From: Cytauxzoon felis
Lineage: Eukaryota; Apicomplexa; Aconoidasida; Piroplasmida; Theileriidae
DNA: 24,435 nt
NCBI GenBank assembly: GCA_020283715.1
Contig: JAIQCW010000346.1
Location: 1-24,435 of the forward strand
Direction of reading: 5' to 3'
Part shown: positions 9,630 to 19,003 of the stretch, one piece after another
Position numbering within the stretch: the stretch's first letter is position 1
Layout of the letters: every line of letters starts with the position of its first letter
Notes under the pieces: generated by a model
Database searches by the model: none
Told to the model about the DNA's origin: nothing
The model's input: only the letters and a program-made list of their open reading frames with translations
Position numbers and translations under genes: made by a program

Positions 9630-10703
9630 GTCAAAAAAAGTTAAGATAGACTATCAGTGTTCGATATAGTCCTTTGGTATAGTACTTTCAACTGTAATGT
9701 GTGAATATCAGACAATATCCTAGCCTTTGTATGGTTAAATTAAACTTATACAATGATTATTAATGCCTTTTAGTGTGGGTTATTAATGATGTTGTTTTTT
9801 ACACACTATTATGTATTTATAATGTTATCCATTATTTTCTATTAAAACATGTTAAATGACAATTAATATCATTTATAATTAAATATTATTTTATGATTGG
9901 AAATTGGTACTATTATCCTTTTTTTTTCATTTACTTGTGATTCTGTTTTATTGTATCCATTGGGTAAATGTTTTTTTCATAGTGTTGTTAGATATACGAA
10001 TTTATATCATGAAAACTTACTGTTGATTAAATCAGTGTAGATTATTAAGAGTTATATTATGAATGTCATTTTGGAATGACTTGAATCAATTATGAATATT
10101 AGAATAATGTATTAGAATCTTTATAGAATTATATATAGATCAATTTATAAGATTGCATTGAGTAGATAAATATATATAGAGTCCATATGATGGTATAATA
10201 AATTAAACCAAATGGAATCCTTGACATGCCATAGGAGAAATTGGAATCAGCATGCGCCAAATAATGTGCTAATGGAAGTATGATGTATTCATGTTGCATA
10301 TAGGTGCAATTAGATTTAGGAATAATTAAATGATGTATTAAATTAAGTATAAGTTATTAAATTATAAGCGTCAATATCCATAATATATCTAGGTATTACT
10401 AGGTTCTAGCCTTCTGCTTAGCGTTATCACTCACAGTGCCATAAATATAAATATATAAGATTTATATCTTAAAATTCTGAACAATTCAACCTTCTATATT
10501 AAATTTAAATTATTTTTTTATATTTCAACATCTACATATCATATTTTCATATAAAAGACATTTATACGACTATTAGAGTATAATCTCGTCTAAACCCATT
10601 AAAATCTCAACACATTTACATAAAATTTACATTATTATAATGAAATTAAAGTTTATTAAAATATCCATCTTTGGATTATTAAAAAATTTTTCCTGAATTT
10701 TCA
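9630..10703. other. Intergenic, about 1.07 kb, no gene recognised
   Basis: AT-rich DNA between R5 and the 3' end of the centrin-like gene. Stretches near 10170-10330 and 10390-10440 are somewhat less AT-rich, but I could not fold or match them to a tRNA or snRNA. A small perfect hairpin (gtcatt...aatgac) lies near 10066-10081. No long ORF is present. Confidence 0.5.
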
Positions 10704-11760
10704 TCAACTCAAATCACTATCAAACATTGCATCCAATGGGTCACCAGTCCATGAAGATTTGACCACCCTCGTAAAATCCTCAATAGTTAAATAATTTCCA
10801 TCACCAGATGTCTCCGTTATCATCATCTCTAGTTCCTCATCCGTTATATCAGCATCTATACATCTCCATCAACATCACAACTCAACAAACCTATCTTCTC
10901 AACAGCCTGCTTCAAACTCTGTAATGTTATTCTACCTGTATATTATCATTTAAAATAAGAACATCACAACAACTATCTTCCTCCACTCGCTTTCCACCTG
11001 AGGTCCAATGTACCTCTCCTTTCCAGTCGCCGTGGAGGCCTCTTCTATTTATCTATCTCTAAAGAGTAAAGCCACTCCCAGAGATCGTGGCAGTGAGAAG
11101 GTAGTAGGAATGTAACCTCAGGTGGAAGTGGAAAACCCGTAGCTGATCTCAGGGAAGCGGAGGGGGAAGTAAATAGAAGAGGCCTCCACGGCGAGTGGAA
11201 AGGAACGCCTAGTGGGAAGAATGTGGAAGAAGATAGTGATTGGACCTCAATTGTAGCGTTAATTATGTTTTTTGTGACATACCATCGCCATCTTGGAGTT
11301 GGTTGAATATTTTTTCGATTTCACTGGTGGTGTATCGTGTGTGTATCTTTGCGATTACGAGTGTTTTAAAATCAGTTAATGTCAGAGCATCATTTTCGTT
11401 CTTGTCTAACTCTTTGAAGAGTTCTTTAACCTATTAAGGGTAGTGATTTGATTAGAGGGTACATGAAAGGTATAGACATACCGTCGCTACTGAGGAATTC
11501 AGTCTCAAGGCTTTAAAGGCTGCTTGACATTCGAAGAAATCAATCAAACCATCACCATTTCTATCGAAAAGATTAAAGGCATCTTCAACTTCCACTTCTA
11601 ATGATCGATTTAATACATTTTCATGAAGTCGATTGATTTCCGATGGCGTATATTCACAATCTGAGCTATAAACATCAGATTTGAGATCATTAACCAGTCC
11701 GACCAAATTATTTGACGTTGGTAAAGTGGTATCATTTAATGATAACCAATTAGACGACAT
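10704..11760 (-). CDS. Centrin/calmodulin-like EF-hand protein, four exons
   Basis: Exons are 11760-11482, 11430-11283, 10935-10891 and 10855-10704, giving 207 residues with consistent phase. The 35-nt intron 10890-10856 (GTTTGT...TATAG) restores AVEKI-DADITDEELEMMI, which matches the centrin pattern before its last EF-hand. EF1 (loop 66-77, DRNGDGLIDFFE) is canonical. EF2 (LDKNENDALTLTDF) keeps only some calcium ligands. EF3 (QDGDGRITLQ) lacks the first Asp, and EF4 (SGDGNYLTIEDF) is degenerate. One strong site and a 55-residue N-terminal extension suggest a divergent centrin, a family acting at centrosomes, basal structures or nuclear pores; the cellular role here is inferred. Intron 11282-10936 (347 nt) carries repeat R6; the others are 35 and 51 nt. 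It is transcribed divergently from RPS4. Confidence 0.82.
10981..11255. repeat. Composite interspersed repeat R6, inside centrin-like gene intron 11282-10936
   Basis: Order on the plus strand: ctccactcgc, ccacctgaggtccaat, cagtcgccgtggaggcctcttctatt (end of reversed B), module C (ctctaaagagtaaagccac ... gatcgtgg), boundary acctcaggtgg, full module B (gtagctgatctcagggaag to ccacggcgagtgg), cgcctagtgg, and a diverged closing motif gattggacctcaatt. The host gene is on the minus strand, so modules B and C are antisense to the transcript, unlike most other intronic copies. Confidence 0.92.
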
Positions 11761-12395
11761 TATAACACATTTAAATTATCGACATCAAATACAGGTTACA
11801 TGTGTGGGTACAAACAATTAGGTGTTCAATGTTAAGTATATAATGAGTAGATGTGTATATTATAATGAATGATTATACATGGATATACTGATGAATTAGG
11901 GGGTTCATATACGATAGGAGGTAGGAAGTATTAGGTCAGGGAAACGTGATGAATCCAACACATTAATATATGAAAATTTACACCATTTAATTATATTCTA
12001 TATAGTTAATAACAATCAAGAATAATTGGGCATGTTCGTGACGATTTAGGCACTAAAACACTAAAAGTATAAAAATCGTCATTTTTCAGGATATAGAAAT
12101 TGATTTATACAAATCTTCATATATATTAAAGTGAATTATTATATATGTATTAGTTAATTGGAATTTATTTGATGATCTTGATGGTTGTATATTCGTTACG
12201 ATATCTCCCTAGATAAGTGGTTCCCCCCACCATTATAATTGCCATGTGATGAATAGTCAGGGATAATATAACCATAGAGACAATAGATATTTATTAATAC
12301 ATAATAATTTAAACGTAGATTATTATAGTAATTAATATTTGAATCTTTAATTAGTATAAATATTTTTTAATAGTTCAAATAATAAATAAATAAAG
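11761..12395. promoter_or_regulatory. Presumed bidirectional promoter between the centrin-like gene and RPS4
   Basis: This 635-nt AT-rich gap separates divergent starts. An inverted repeat tgacgattt (12039-12047) / aaatcgtca (12073-12081) has a 9-bp stem and about 25-nt spacer. A homopyrimidine/purine-like patch (aggaggtaggaag) occurs near 11917-11930. No composite repeat or ORF is present. The regulatory role is inferred from position. Confidence 0.45.
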
Positions 12396-13808
12396 ATGGT
12401 ATGTTATGATTCTATTGTTAATATTATATATTACAATTAGCCACGCGGACCAAAGAAGCATATGAAGCGTATTAACGCTCCATCACATTGGATGTTAGAT
12501 AAATTGACCGGGAAATACGCTCCTAAAGCATCACCTGGACCACATAGATTACGTGAATGCTTACCATTATTGATATTAATACGTAACAGATTAAAATATG
12601 CATTAACATATGATGAAGTTAAATTAATTGTTATGCAACGTCTTGTTAAAGTTGATGGTAAAGTAAGAACTGATATCACATACCCTATTGGATTTATGGA
12701 TGTTGTTAGTATCGATCGTACCAATGAACACTTCCGTATGCTATACGATACCAAAGGGAGATTTTATCCACTTAAAATCACACCCGAAGAAGCAGCTTAT
12801 AAATTATGCAGAGTTAAAAAAACATTCCTCGGACCCAGGGAAATCGGTATTGCCGTTACACATGATGGCAGAACAATACGATGCATACATCCCGATGTAA
12901 AAGCCGGAGACTCACTCAGAATTGATAACAAAACCGGAAAGGTATGTATAATCATCATAATTAATCCGAAGAAGACTGAGGTTACTCCACTCGAGGTTCA
13001 ATCACTGTCTTCTCCAACTTTCGTCGTCTTGCAGACAGCTCTTCTATTTACTTCTCCCTCCGCTTCCCTGAGATCAGCTACGGGTAGTCCACTTGAGGTT
13101 CATTAACTAATTTCACTACCTTCATTTTTACCTCTAAAATTTGAAGGAAATACTGAATTTCTGGGGAAACTCATGAAAATATCTCAATAACGATTGGATG
13201 TATAATTGATCTCAATATCTCATTCAAAAGGAATTTGATGATTGTATTGAGCTTACTCATCCTCAGTTCATTCTAATTTACATTCATTGAGATATCCTCA
13301 CTTATGTGGATTTCGTCAGTTTAGACGTATCTCGTCTATATTAGGTTTTAACCTCAAGTGGAACCTGGAAGCGATCTACGGGAGCTGGAAGGGGAAGTAA
13401 ATAGAAGAGCCGTCTGCAGGACGACCTCAGGTGGAGAACCGTCTGCAAGACAAATAGATTAGTATTGAGCTTCGATTGGAGGGCATATCATTATGAAATA
13501 TTTATATATGATATTTGTAGGTATTGGAATTTTTGAAGTTTGATGTTGGTAATTTGGTGATGGTGACAGGTGGTCACAATGTTGGTCGTGTTGGTACTGT
13601 CGTACATAGAGAGGTTCATCCTGGTAGTTTTGATATAATACATATTAAGGATTCTAATGAGAATACATTTTCAACTAGATGTTCTAATGTATTTGTTATT
13701 GGATTAGGTTCACAATGTTATGTATCATTACCTAATGAACGTGGTATACGTAAATCTATTATCGAATCAAGATTACAAAAATTATCTAAACTTGATAGGG
13801 TTCATTAA
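12396..13808 (+). CDS. RPS4: 40S ribosomal protein S4 (eS4), three exons
   Basis: Exons are 12396-12398, 12441-12941 and 13521-13808, giving 263 residues, the usual eS4 length. The first coding exon is only the ATG, followed by a 42-nt intron (GTATGT...ATTAG). The protein then reads [20 protein letters not shown], the conserved eS4 start, and continues through the S4 RNA-binding region ([33 protein letters not shown]), the central DTKGRF and ITPEEA segments, and a C-terminal KOW-like domain ([30 protein letters not shown]). It is a structural and rRNA-binding part of the small subunit. Intron 12942-13520 (579 nt, GTATGT...TTGTAG) carries R7. Without splicing, the frame runs about 55 codons into the repeat; this is an artefact. 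It converges with CREC, with only 83 nt between stops. Confidence 0.98.
12981..13482. repeat. Composite interspersed repeat R7, inside RPS4 intron 12942-13520 (long copy)
   Basis: It opens gttactccactcgaggtt and continues with module D (cgtcttgcagacagctc), reversed module B (cgcttccctgagatcagc), and boundary tccacttgaggttc. Reversed module F follows (about 13094-13355), including tagacgtatctcgtcta near 13322-13338. Then come boundary acctcaagtggaacc, variant module B2 (ggaagcgatctacgggagct), reversed D (gccgtctgcaggacg), another acctcaggtgg, and a diverged close gagcttcgattggag. It holds both B orientations, which supports nested assembly. Confidence 0.92.
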
Positions 13809-13891
13809 ATTAAACCCTATATTATAATGGGGTAAATTAATTAAAATAATTTAATTGGATATAAATAATATATATTTATATTATTATAAAA

Positions 13892-15306
13892 TTATAATTC
13901 AACATGTTCTTCATATGATTCATCAGTTGATTTTTTAGTTTTATCTTGACCAAGATCAAGATTATAATCATTAGGGAATCTTAATGCATCACTATAATCT
14001 GTAACTGATGAATTATATAATTGACCAACATGACTCTTCCATAATTCTAATGTCACATCTATATTATAATTTAATTTATTATAATCAAAATTAATCAAAT
14101 TACCCTTATCACCAAATAAACTCTTTAAATCATCAGCTATTGGTAATAACTCATTCTCTTCCTCTTCAAGATATATCTGTCCAATTTTTATATATTAATG
14201 GGTTTTTTTTAACTCACATCTTTGATTTCATCATTTGTTAAAAATCCATCATGATTTTTATCAAATTGCTCAAAATCACTCAATGTCATTGTTTCATCTT
14301 CACCATCACCTAAAATATCATAAATAAAATAACATCAAAAATTACCATCTCTAGCAGCCTTATATTCACTCTTTGATATCGTACCATCACCATCCTTATC
14401 ATGAGCCTATTTATACATATATTAAATGAAAATGAAGAACATCCACTTGATGTTGTCTTGCAGAAAGCTCTCCACTCGAGGTCTTCCCACTCTCTTCGTC
14501 TTGCAGACAGCTCTTTTAATTAGTTGTCCCTCCGCTTCCCTGAGATCAGCTACGGGTTACACTTGAGGTCCAGTACTATTCTTCATTCCACTCGAGGTTA
14601 CATCCAACACATCCTTAGCACCATCTTCCATCATTCCCATGATGGATGATTCATCACTACCCTCGCCACGATCTCCGGGAGTGGCATCACTCTTTAGAGA
14701 TAGGTAATTGGAAGAGCTGTCTGCAAGACCAACGTTGGATTGGACCTCAAGTGGAGGTTACTTCGTTTGTATGTGTTTCAACTTTTTATTCATGAAACAT
14801 ACAGCTAGTACTTCACTGATTTCTATATTGAGTAGTGTTTCATCACGTCCTGGGTTAACGATGAGTCCGAGTTCGGTGAGATTGAGTTGTCCGTCATTAT
14901 TTTTATCAGCGGCGGTGAATCTTTTTGTGAGTGATTCAGTATGTGTTGAGATATCAACATCACCGACTTCACCTTTGAAAGCTGTTATTAATTCACTGAG
15001 ACTACATTGTCCATCTTTATTAACATCGACTAATTCCATTTCAGTGGTAAGTTGTCTATCGGTTAATACTTGTACCATACTTTTGGCATAAGAATTGATT
15101 TCATCATCGGATAATTTACCATTACCATCTTTATCAATAAATTTAAATAAATTAAGCATTAATAATTCTACTTCTTCTTTAGACATATTCAACGATTCAT
15201 AAGATGTTGATGCCGTCTCATCTTCATCAGATTCATTAAAGAAACACAGAACATTTAAATTACTCAATACTAAATATAATGAAGTTATACACACCAACAC
15301 CTTCAT
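13892..15306 (-). CDS. CREC-family EF-hand protein of the ER (reticulocalbin/calumenin-like), four exons
   Basis: Exons are 15306-14803, 14406-14346, 14309-14218 and 14176-13892, giving 313 residues, close to the usual CREC length. The N-terminus MKVLVCITSLYLVLSNLNVL is a signal peptide. Five canonical EF-hand loops are visible: 58-69 (DKDGNGKLSDDE), 94-105 (DVNKDGQCSLSE), 134-145 (DKNNDGQLNLTE), 171-182 (DKDGDGTISKSE) and 205-216 (DKNHDGFLTNDE). The C-terminus ends EEHVEL, a plausible HDEL-type ER-retention signal with Val in place of Asp. Such proteins bind calcium with low affinity in the secretory pathway. Intron 14802-14407 (396 nt) carries R8; the other introns are 36 and 41 nt. Reading through the first donor would give a false C-terminus ending at 14758. 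Confidence 0.92.
14442..14757. repeat. Composite interspersed repeat R8, inside CREC intron 14802-14407
   Basis: It opens tccacttgatgt, with module D twice (cttgcagaaagctc and cttgcagacagctc) around a ccactcgaggtc boundary. Reversed module B follows (cgcttccctgagatcagc), then cacttgaggtcc, ccactcgaggtta, reversed module E (14600-14660), reversed module C (ccacgatctccgggagtgg), and reversed D, closing with ggattggacctcaagtggag. Bases 14533-14729 match 15562-15758 of R9 with one mismatch (14559 a, 15588 c). Confidence 0.95.
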
Positions 15307-15495
15307 CTTTTAATGAAATATTTATATTTAATTTCAAATTATATCCATCCTATGCAACACATACCACATAACACCATCCGACAAATGACCATTGCACATT
15401 TCAACCTGAACTCCCTTAATTATCATATTGTAAAAATAATCTCAATATATTTATGATTCCTCATAGAAGATCATATTTAATACAATACAATGAAG
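15307..15495. promoter_or_regulatory. Presumed promoter of the CREC gene
   Basis: AT-rich 5' flank of the minus-strand CREC gene, bounded upstream by repeat R9. No specific motif is recognised. Confidence 0.35.
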
Positions 15496-15833
15496 GTTCT
15501 CCACCTGAGGTTACAACCTGGTATTCCCATTGCATGGAGCTCCTCTATTTACTTCCCCCTTCGCTTCCCTGAGATCAGCTACGGGTTCCACTTGAGGTCC
15601 AGTACTATTCTTCATTCCACTCGAGGTTACATCCAACACATCCTTAGCACCATCTTCCATCATTCCCATGATGGATGATTCATCACTACCCTCGCCACGA
15701 TCTCCGGGAGTGGCATCACTCTTTAGAGATAGGTAATTGGAAGAGCTGTCTGCAAGACGAAGAGAATGGGATGGACCTCAGGTGGAAGTGGATTGTACTT
15801 CGGGTGGATAGCTGACGGCAGGGCATCGAGTGT
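15496..15833. repeat. Composite interspersed repeat R9 (intergenic), near-identical core to R8
   Basis: It starts ttctccacctgaggttac, continues with reversed B (tcgcttccctgagatcagc), then the E and C modules in the same order and orientation as R8, reversed D, acctcaggtgg, and a decayed close through 15833 (gattgtacttcgggtgg, then catcgagtg). It lies between the stop of the 734-codon membrane protein gene and the CREC start, both on the minus strand. The shared core with R8 is about 197 bp, 1029 bp apart. Confidence 0.95.
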
Positions 15834-15868
15834 AGTATAATTAGATAAATATGTAGATTTTAAATAGA

Positions 15869-18073
15869 TTAGATATAATCTTTGATATTTCCATGGAATT
15901 CATTGATGAAGTCATTGAATCCATTAGAGAGTGATTGGAATGTCCAGAAGAAGAATGATTTGAATGTATTCATATGATATGTGGGATCGGAATTGTGTAT
16001 AGATTGTTGATATAATCTTCTGGTGATTGTATAACCGATTGAGATTTTATAACCGATAAGATAGATGAGTATAGAGATTAATTGACTAGTAGTGACCACT
16101 TTGAGTCCATTTTTGAGTATTCTACCATTATGTCTAACATTAGATGTAACACCTAGGAATCCTGCAGATTCTACTAATGGATGTGATAAATAGAATATAA
16201 TGACCATAAAAGAGATTGCATTTAAATTACCGATGATATATTTAGATAATTGTGTATCAGTATAATGTAATGAAATGAATGTAATACAGAAAATAATGAA
16301 TACGGGTAATACAGCTAACCATAATAAATTCCAATATATAGATTTGCCATGATTCCATGATTTTCTAATAGATGGGCATTTATTTTTTAAATAATGTACT
16401 ATTAATGTTGATAGCAATGCAAATGGTGTCATTAACATGTTTATAAAATGACATTTTTCACGTTCTATTAATGAATATGGTAATATACCTGGTAGAAGTA
16501 TACATTTTAATAATGTTGTCGTTATAAATAATAACATTGGTGATGATGAATTTATCAAATGCCTGATGAAATGTGGCTCATCATCCTCTATAGACTCCTT
16601 TATATCTATCAGAGTGGAGGGAGGACCTGAAGAGCGTAGTGAGGAAGGTATCTCCGATGAACGAAGTGAAGAGGGATGTTCCGAATGGAATGAGGAACGA
16701 GGAAAATTCTTCGAGGAAGGAAGAAAATTCCCCGTAGTAGGAAAATTCTCTGAATATAGTGGGGAACGAGAATTTTTCTTCGTAGTAGAAACTTCCTTCG
16801 AGGGAGGAAAAATAGTCTTCACCACCTTCACCTCCATTTTCTTCCTTACCTCCTCCTCACTCCGTTCGGAACTTCCTTCATCCCTTTTAAAACTGCTTCT
16901 ACGATTCTCGTCATCACCCTTTGATTTCTTTAGCTTGTTTCTCAACGTCATCACTTCGTTCTTTCGGGTTGATGTATTATTCCTCAATTTCTCCCTCGTT
17001 GTACTCGGAACATCCCTCCTCACTTCGTTCATCGGAAGATTCTTCATCATCACCTTGTTCGGAGAATTTTCCTCGTTCCTCGAAGAATTTTCTTTCCTCG
17101 AAGAATTTTCCATCTTCCTCGCTTCACTCGAAAATTCCCTCGTCACTTGGTTCATCATCTTCACTTCACTACGTTCGTTGGCTTTCTTCCTCATTTCATT
17201 CGTAGGAGATACCTCGTTCCTCGGAGAAAATTCCATCTTCCTCGCTTCACTCGGAACCTCCTTCGGAGAATTTTCCTTCTTCGAAGAAATTTCTTCCCTC
17301 CTCACTACGTTCGGCGGATGTTCCTCCTTCGTCGGAACTACTTCCCTCGGATCATCAAAATTTCCGATATACTTCAATTTCAAGACATTATAATCTCCAC
17401 GTAAATAATTACTACATTGTAAGAAAAATTTACATAAAAAACTTTTATAAAATAATGAATCATCTTTAATAGTATAAATACAAAACCATATCCAAGTAAT
17501 AAATGATAAACTAGTTGTTATAAATATAATAAAAAAATGTAATTTAATCATTAATAATGGATGTTTAGGTATAATTACATCAAAAAATAATTGTAATAAC
17601 CATGCAAATAATCTAGATAATTTAAATGTTGCTGATAAAAATGTAACATAATTAGCAGTTAAACTAAAAAATGACATTTGAAATATACCTAATGTAAATG
17701 ATATAAATGCCATACAATTATAATAATCTAATGCTAATGATGATGATGTAAATAATAATATAAATAATATTAATCTAGATAATACCATTAAAAAATGTGA
17801 AAATAATGTAAATACTACATCTTCACCAGGTATTATATATTGTAATATATACATAAATATAGAACATGTTATCAATACTAAATTCTTTACACTCAATAAT
17901 TTTGCTATATATAAACCAGTAAATGATTCTTTCAATTCTAATGCAACAGATAAATGTTTAGATGATATCGTTACTAATTGTATAGGCATAAACATAGTAA
18001 ATGCAGCAAAACCAACTGCTAATGTCTTTAATCGCTCACGATCCAAATCTTTCCTATCCTCTTCGTCATCCAT
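15869..18073 (-). CDS. Tpr/ENT-like polytopic membrane protein with low-complexity charged central loop
   Basis: One exon of 734 codons starting MDDEEDRKDLDRERLKTLAVG. About six membrane segments occupy residues 15-220 (for example FAAFTMFMPIQLVTI, NLVLITCSIFMYILQYII). Residues about 227-502 are a charged Ser/Glu/Arg/Lys/Asn-rich region full of short repeats (EARKMEFSPRNE, EARKMENSSRKE; PSSLRSSEIPSSLRSSGPPS). About five segments follow, from SSPMLLFITTTLLKCILLPGILP to LISILIYLIGYKISIG, with ESAGFLG near the tenth segment matching ESTGFGG in the protein at 4714-6937. The 6-loop-5 topology fits an ENT (SLC29)-like or Theileria Tpr-type protein; transport function is inferred, substrate unknown. 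The loop DNA is clearly less AT-rich than the membrane halves and leaves long open frames on the opposite strand (16566-17393), which are shadows. Confidence 0.75.
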   Translation of the reverse strand: MDDEEDRKDLDRERLKTLAVGFAAFTMFMPIQLVTISSKHLSVALELKESFTGLYIAKLLSVKNLVLITCSIFMYILQYIIPGEDVVFTLFSHFLMVLSRLILFILLFTSSSLALDYYNCMAFISFTLGIFQMSFFSLTANYVTFLSATFKLSRLFAWLLQLFFDVIIPKHPLLMIKLHFFIIFITTSLSFITWIWFCIYTIKDDSLFYKSFLCKFFLQCSNYLRGDYNVLKLKYIGNFDDPREVVPTKEEHPPNVVRREEISSKKENSPKEVPSEARKMEFSPRNEVSPTNEMRKKANERSEVKMMNQVTREFSSEARKMENSSRKENSSRNEENSPNKVMMKNLPMNEVRRDVPSTTREKLRNNTSTRKNEVMTLRNKLKKSKGDDENRRSSFKRDEGSSERSEEEVRKKMEVKVVKTIFPPSKEVSTTKKNSRSPLYSENFPTTGNFLPSSKNFPRSSFHSEHPSSLRSSEIPSSLRSSGPPSTLIDIKESIEDDEPHFIRHLINSSSPMLLFITTTLLKCILLPGILPYSLIEREKCHFINMLMTPFALLSTLIVHYLKNKCPSIRKSWNHGKSIYWNLLWLAVLPVFIIFCITFISLHYTDTQLSKYIIGNLNAISFMVIIFYLSHPLVESAGFLGVTSNVRHNGRILKNGLKVVTTSQLISILIYLIGYKISIGYTITRRLYQQSIHNSDPTYHMNTFKSFFFWTFQSLSNGFNDFINEFHGNIKDYI
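16566..17393. repeat. Imprecise short tandem and interspersed repeats encoding the loop of the 734-aa membrane protein
   Basis: On the plus strand, units such as ttcctcgaagaattttcc, cttcctcgcttcactcg, cctcactccgttcgg and gtgaggaacgaagtg recur with variation. The composition jumps to markedly higher GC than the flanking transmembrane coding regions. No frame is interrupted on the coding strand, and several other frames are also open, as expected for repeat expansion within a coding exon. Confidence 0.7.
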
Positions 18074-18397
18074 ATTTATATATTAACCATAATATAATAT
18101 AACCTATTATCATATCATTCAACATAATAGTAAACAATAACAAAATTATATAATATCTTAACTAACATTAAATAAACAATACATACAGTAATAATAAATC
18201 ATATATTCATCAAGCTCACGTCACAATGACTCCATTCATTGTATCTATGGGGGTAGCGTTAACAACAAACTACCATTCATAATTAATATCCAACTAAATA
18301 ATATAAACATATTATCATACACATTAAAATAATATCCATAATCTCTATAACCAAACCTTTACATACATTCTATAATTGAAGTTATACAAAAATCGTC
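18074..18397. promoter_or_regulatory. Upstream region of the 734-aa membrane protein gene
   Basis: AT-rich DNA, with no ORF or RNA gene recognised. It forms part of the divergent intergenic interval between this gene and the ABC-class ATPase gene; the other part is occupied by R10. Confidence 0.35.
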
Positions 18398-18645
18398 CTA
18401 CAGACAGATTCCACACGAGGTTACAACCTTGTCTTCCACTAGGCGTGGAGCCTTCTATACCTGAGGCTGTCCTGCCGTCAGCTTCTCTAATTACCTATCT
18501 CTAAAGAGTAATGCCACTCCCGGAGATCGTGGCCGAAGTGTAGTGATTGGACCTCAGGTGGAAGTGGAATACCTGGAAGCGATCTACGGGAGCTGGAAGG
18601 GGAAATAAATAGAGAAGGCCTCCACGGCGAGTGGAAGACGAGGTG
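18398..18645. repeat. Composite interspersed repeat R10 (intergenic, divergent promoter interval)
   Basis: It opens with a decayed ccacacgaggttacaacc, then ccactaggcgtgg, a D-like piece (gctgtcctgccgtcagcttc), module C (ctctaaagagtaatgccac ... gagatcgtgg), gattggacctcaggtgg, variant module B2 (ggaagcgatctacgggagct), and closes at ccacggcgagtgg. The B2 variant is shared with R7 and partly R11. Confidence 0.9.
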
Positions 18646-19003
18646 AAGATAAGAAAAGGACATAGGGTATAGAACTCACGACAGGTTATACCTCTGGTCG
18701 ATAAATATACACTTGTAGCTCTATATATTTACACTTTATAACATTATGTGATATTTACATGATTACTATATTATAATAGTACCCTATGGATCATTGCCAG
18801 TTATATTCTCACGATTAAATCTAAAATATCCTTACACCTCAATTCATCTCACTACCCCCTCCACTCCAAATAATTTTGTTGGTCACTTTATATAATTTCA
18901 ATATAATTCACCTTGTATCTGTTTTATTTTTCTAAATTTCCATCGGTTAAATGTGTATTCATCGCATTAAGCGTCATAAAAATGTCAGATCTTATACGTC
19001 TAA
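18646..19003. promoter_or_regulatory. Upstream region of the ABC-class ATPase gene
   Basis: AT-rich non-coding DNA of 358 nt. An alternative upstream ATG at 18982 opens a 19-codon frame that ends at a stop, so it is at best a short upstream ORF. No specific promoter motif is recognised. Confidence 0.35.

Noticed and set aside
10380..10445. Possible small RNA gene in a less AT-rich patch
   Set aside because: I could not form a tRNA cloverleaf or recognise a snRNA or snoRNA signature by eye.
10856..10890. Apparent TA insertion breaking the centrin-like frame
   Set aside because: A 35-nt intron with GTTTGT and TATAG ends restores the frame and matches the centrin pattern better than removing two bases.
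12942..13106. C-terminal extension of RPS4 reading into the intron
   Set aside because: The true eS4 sequence resumes at 13521; the extension translates repeat modules that give similar peptides in unrelated introns.
16566..17393. 275-codon plus-strand ORF
   Set aside because: It is antisense to the loop of the 734-residue membrane protein and arises because the repeat units lack stops in several frames; it shows no known domain.
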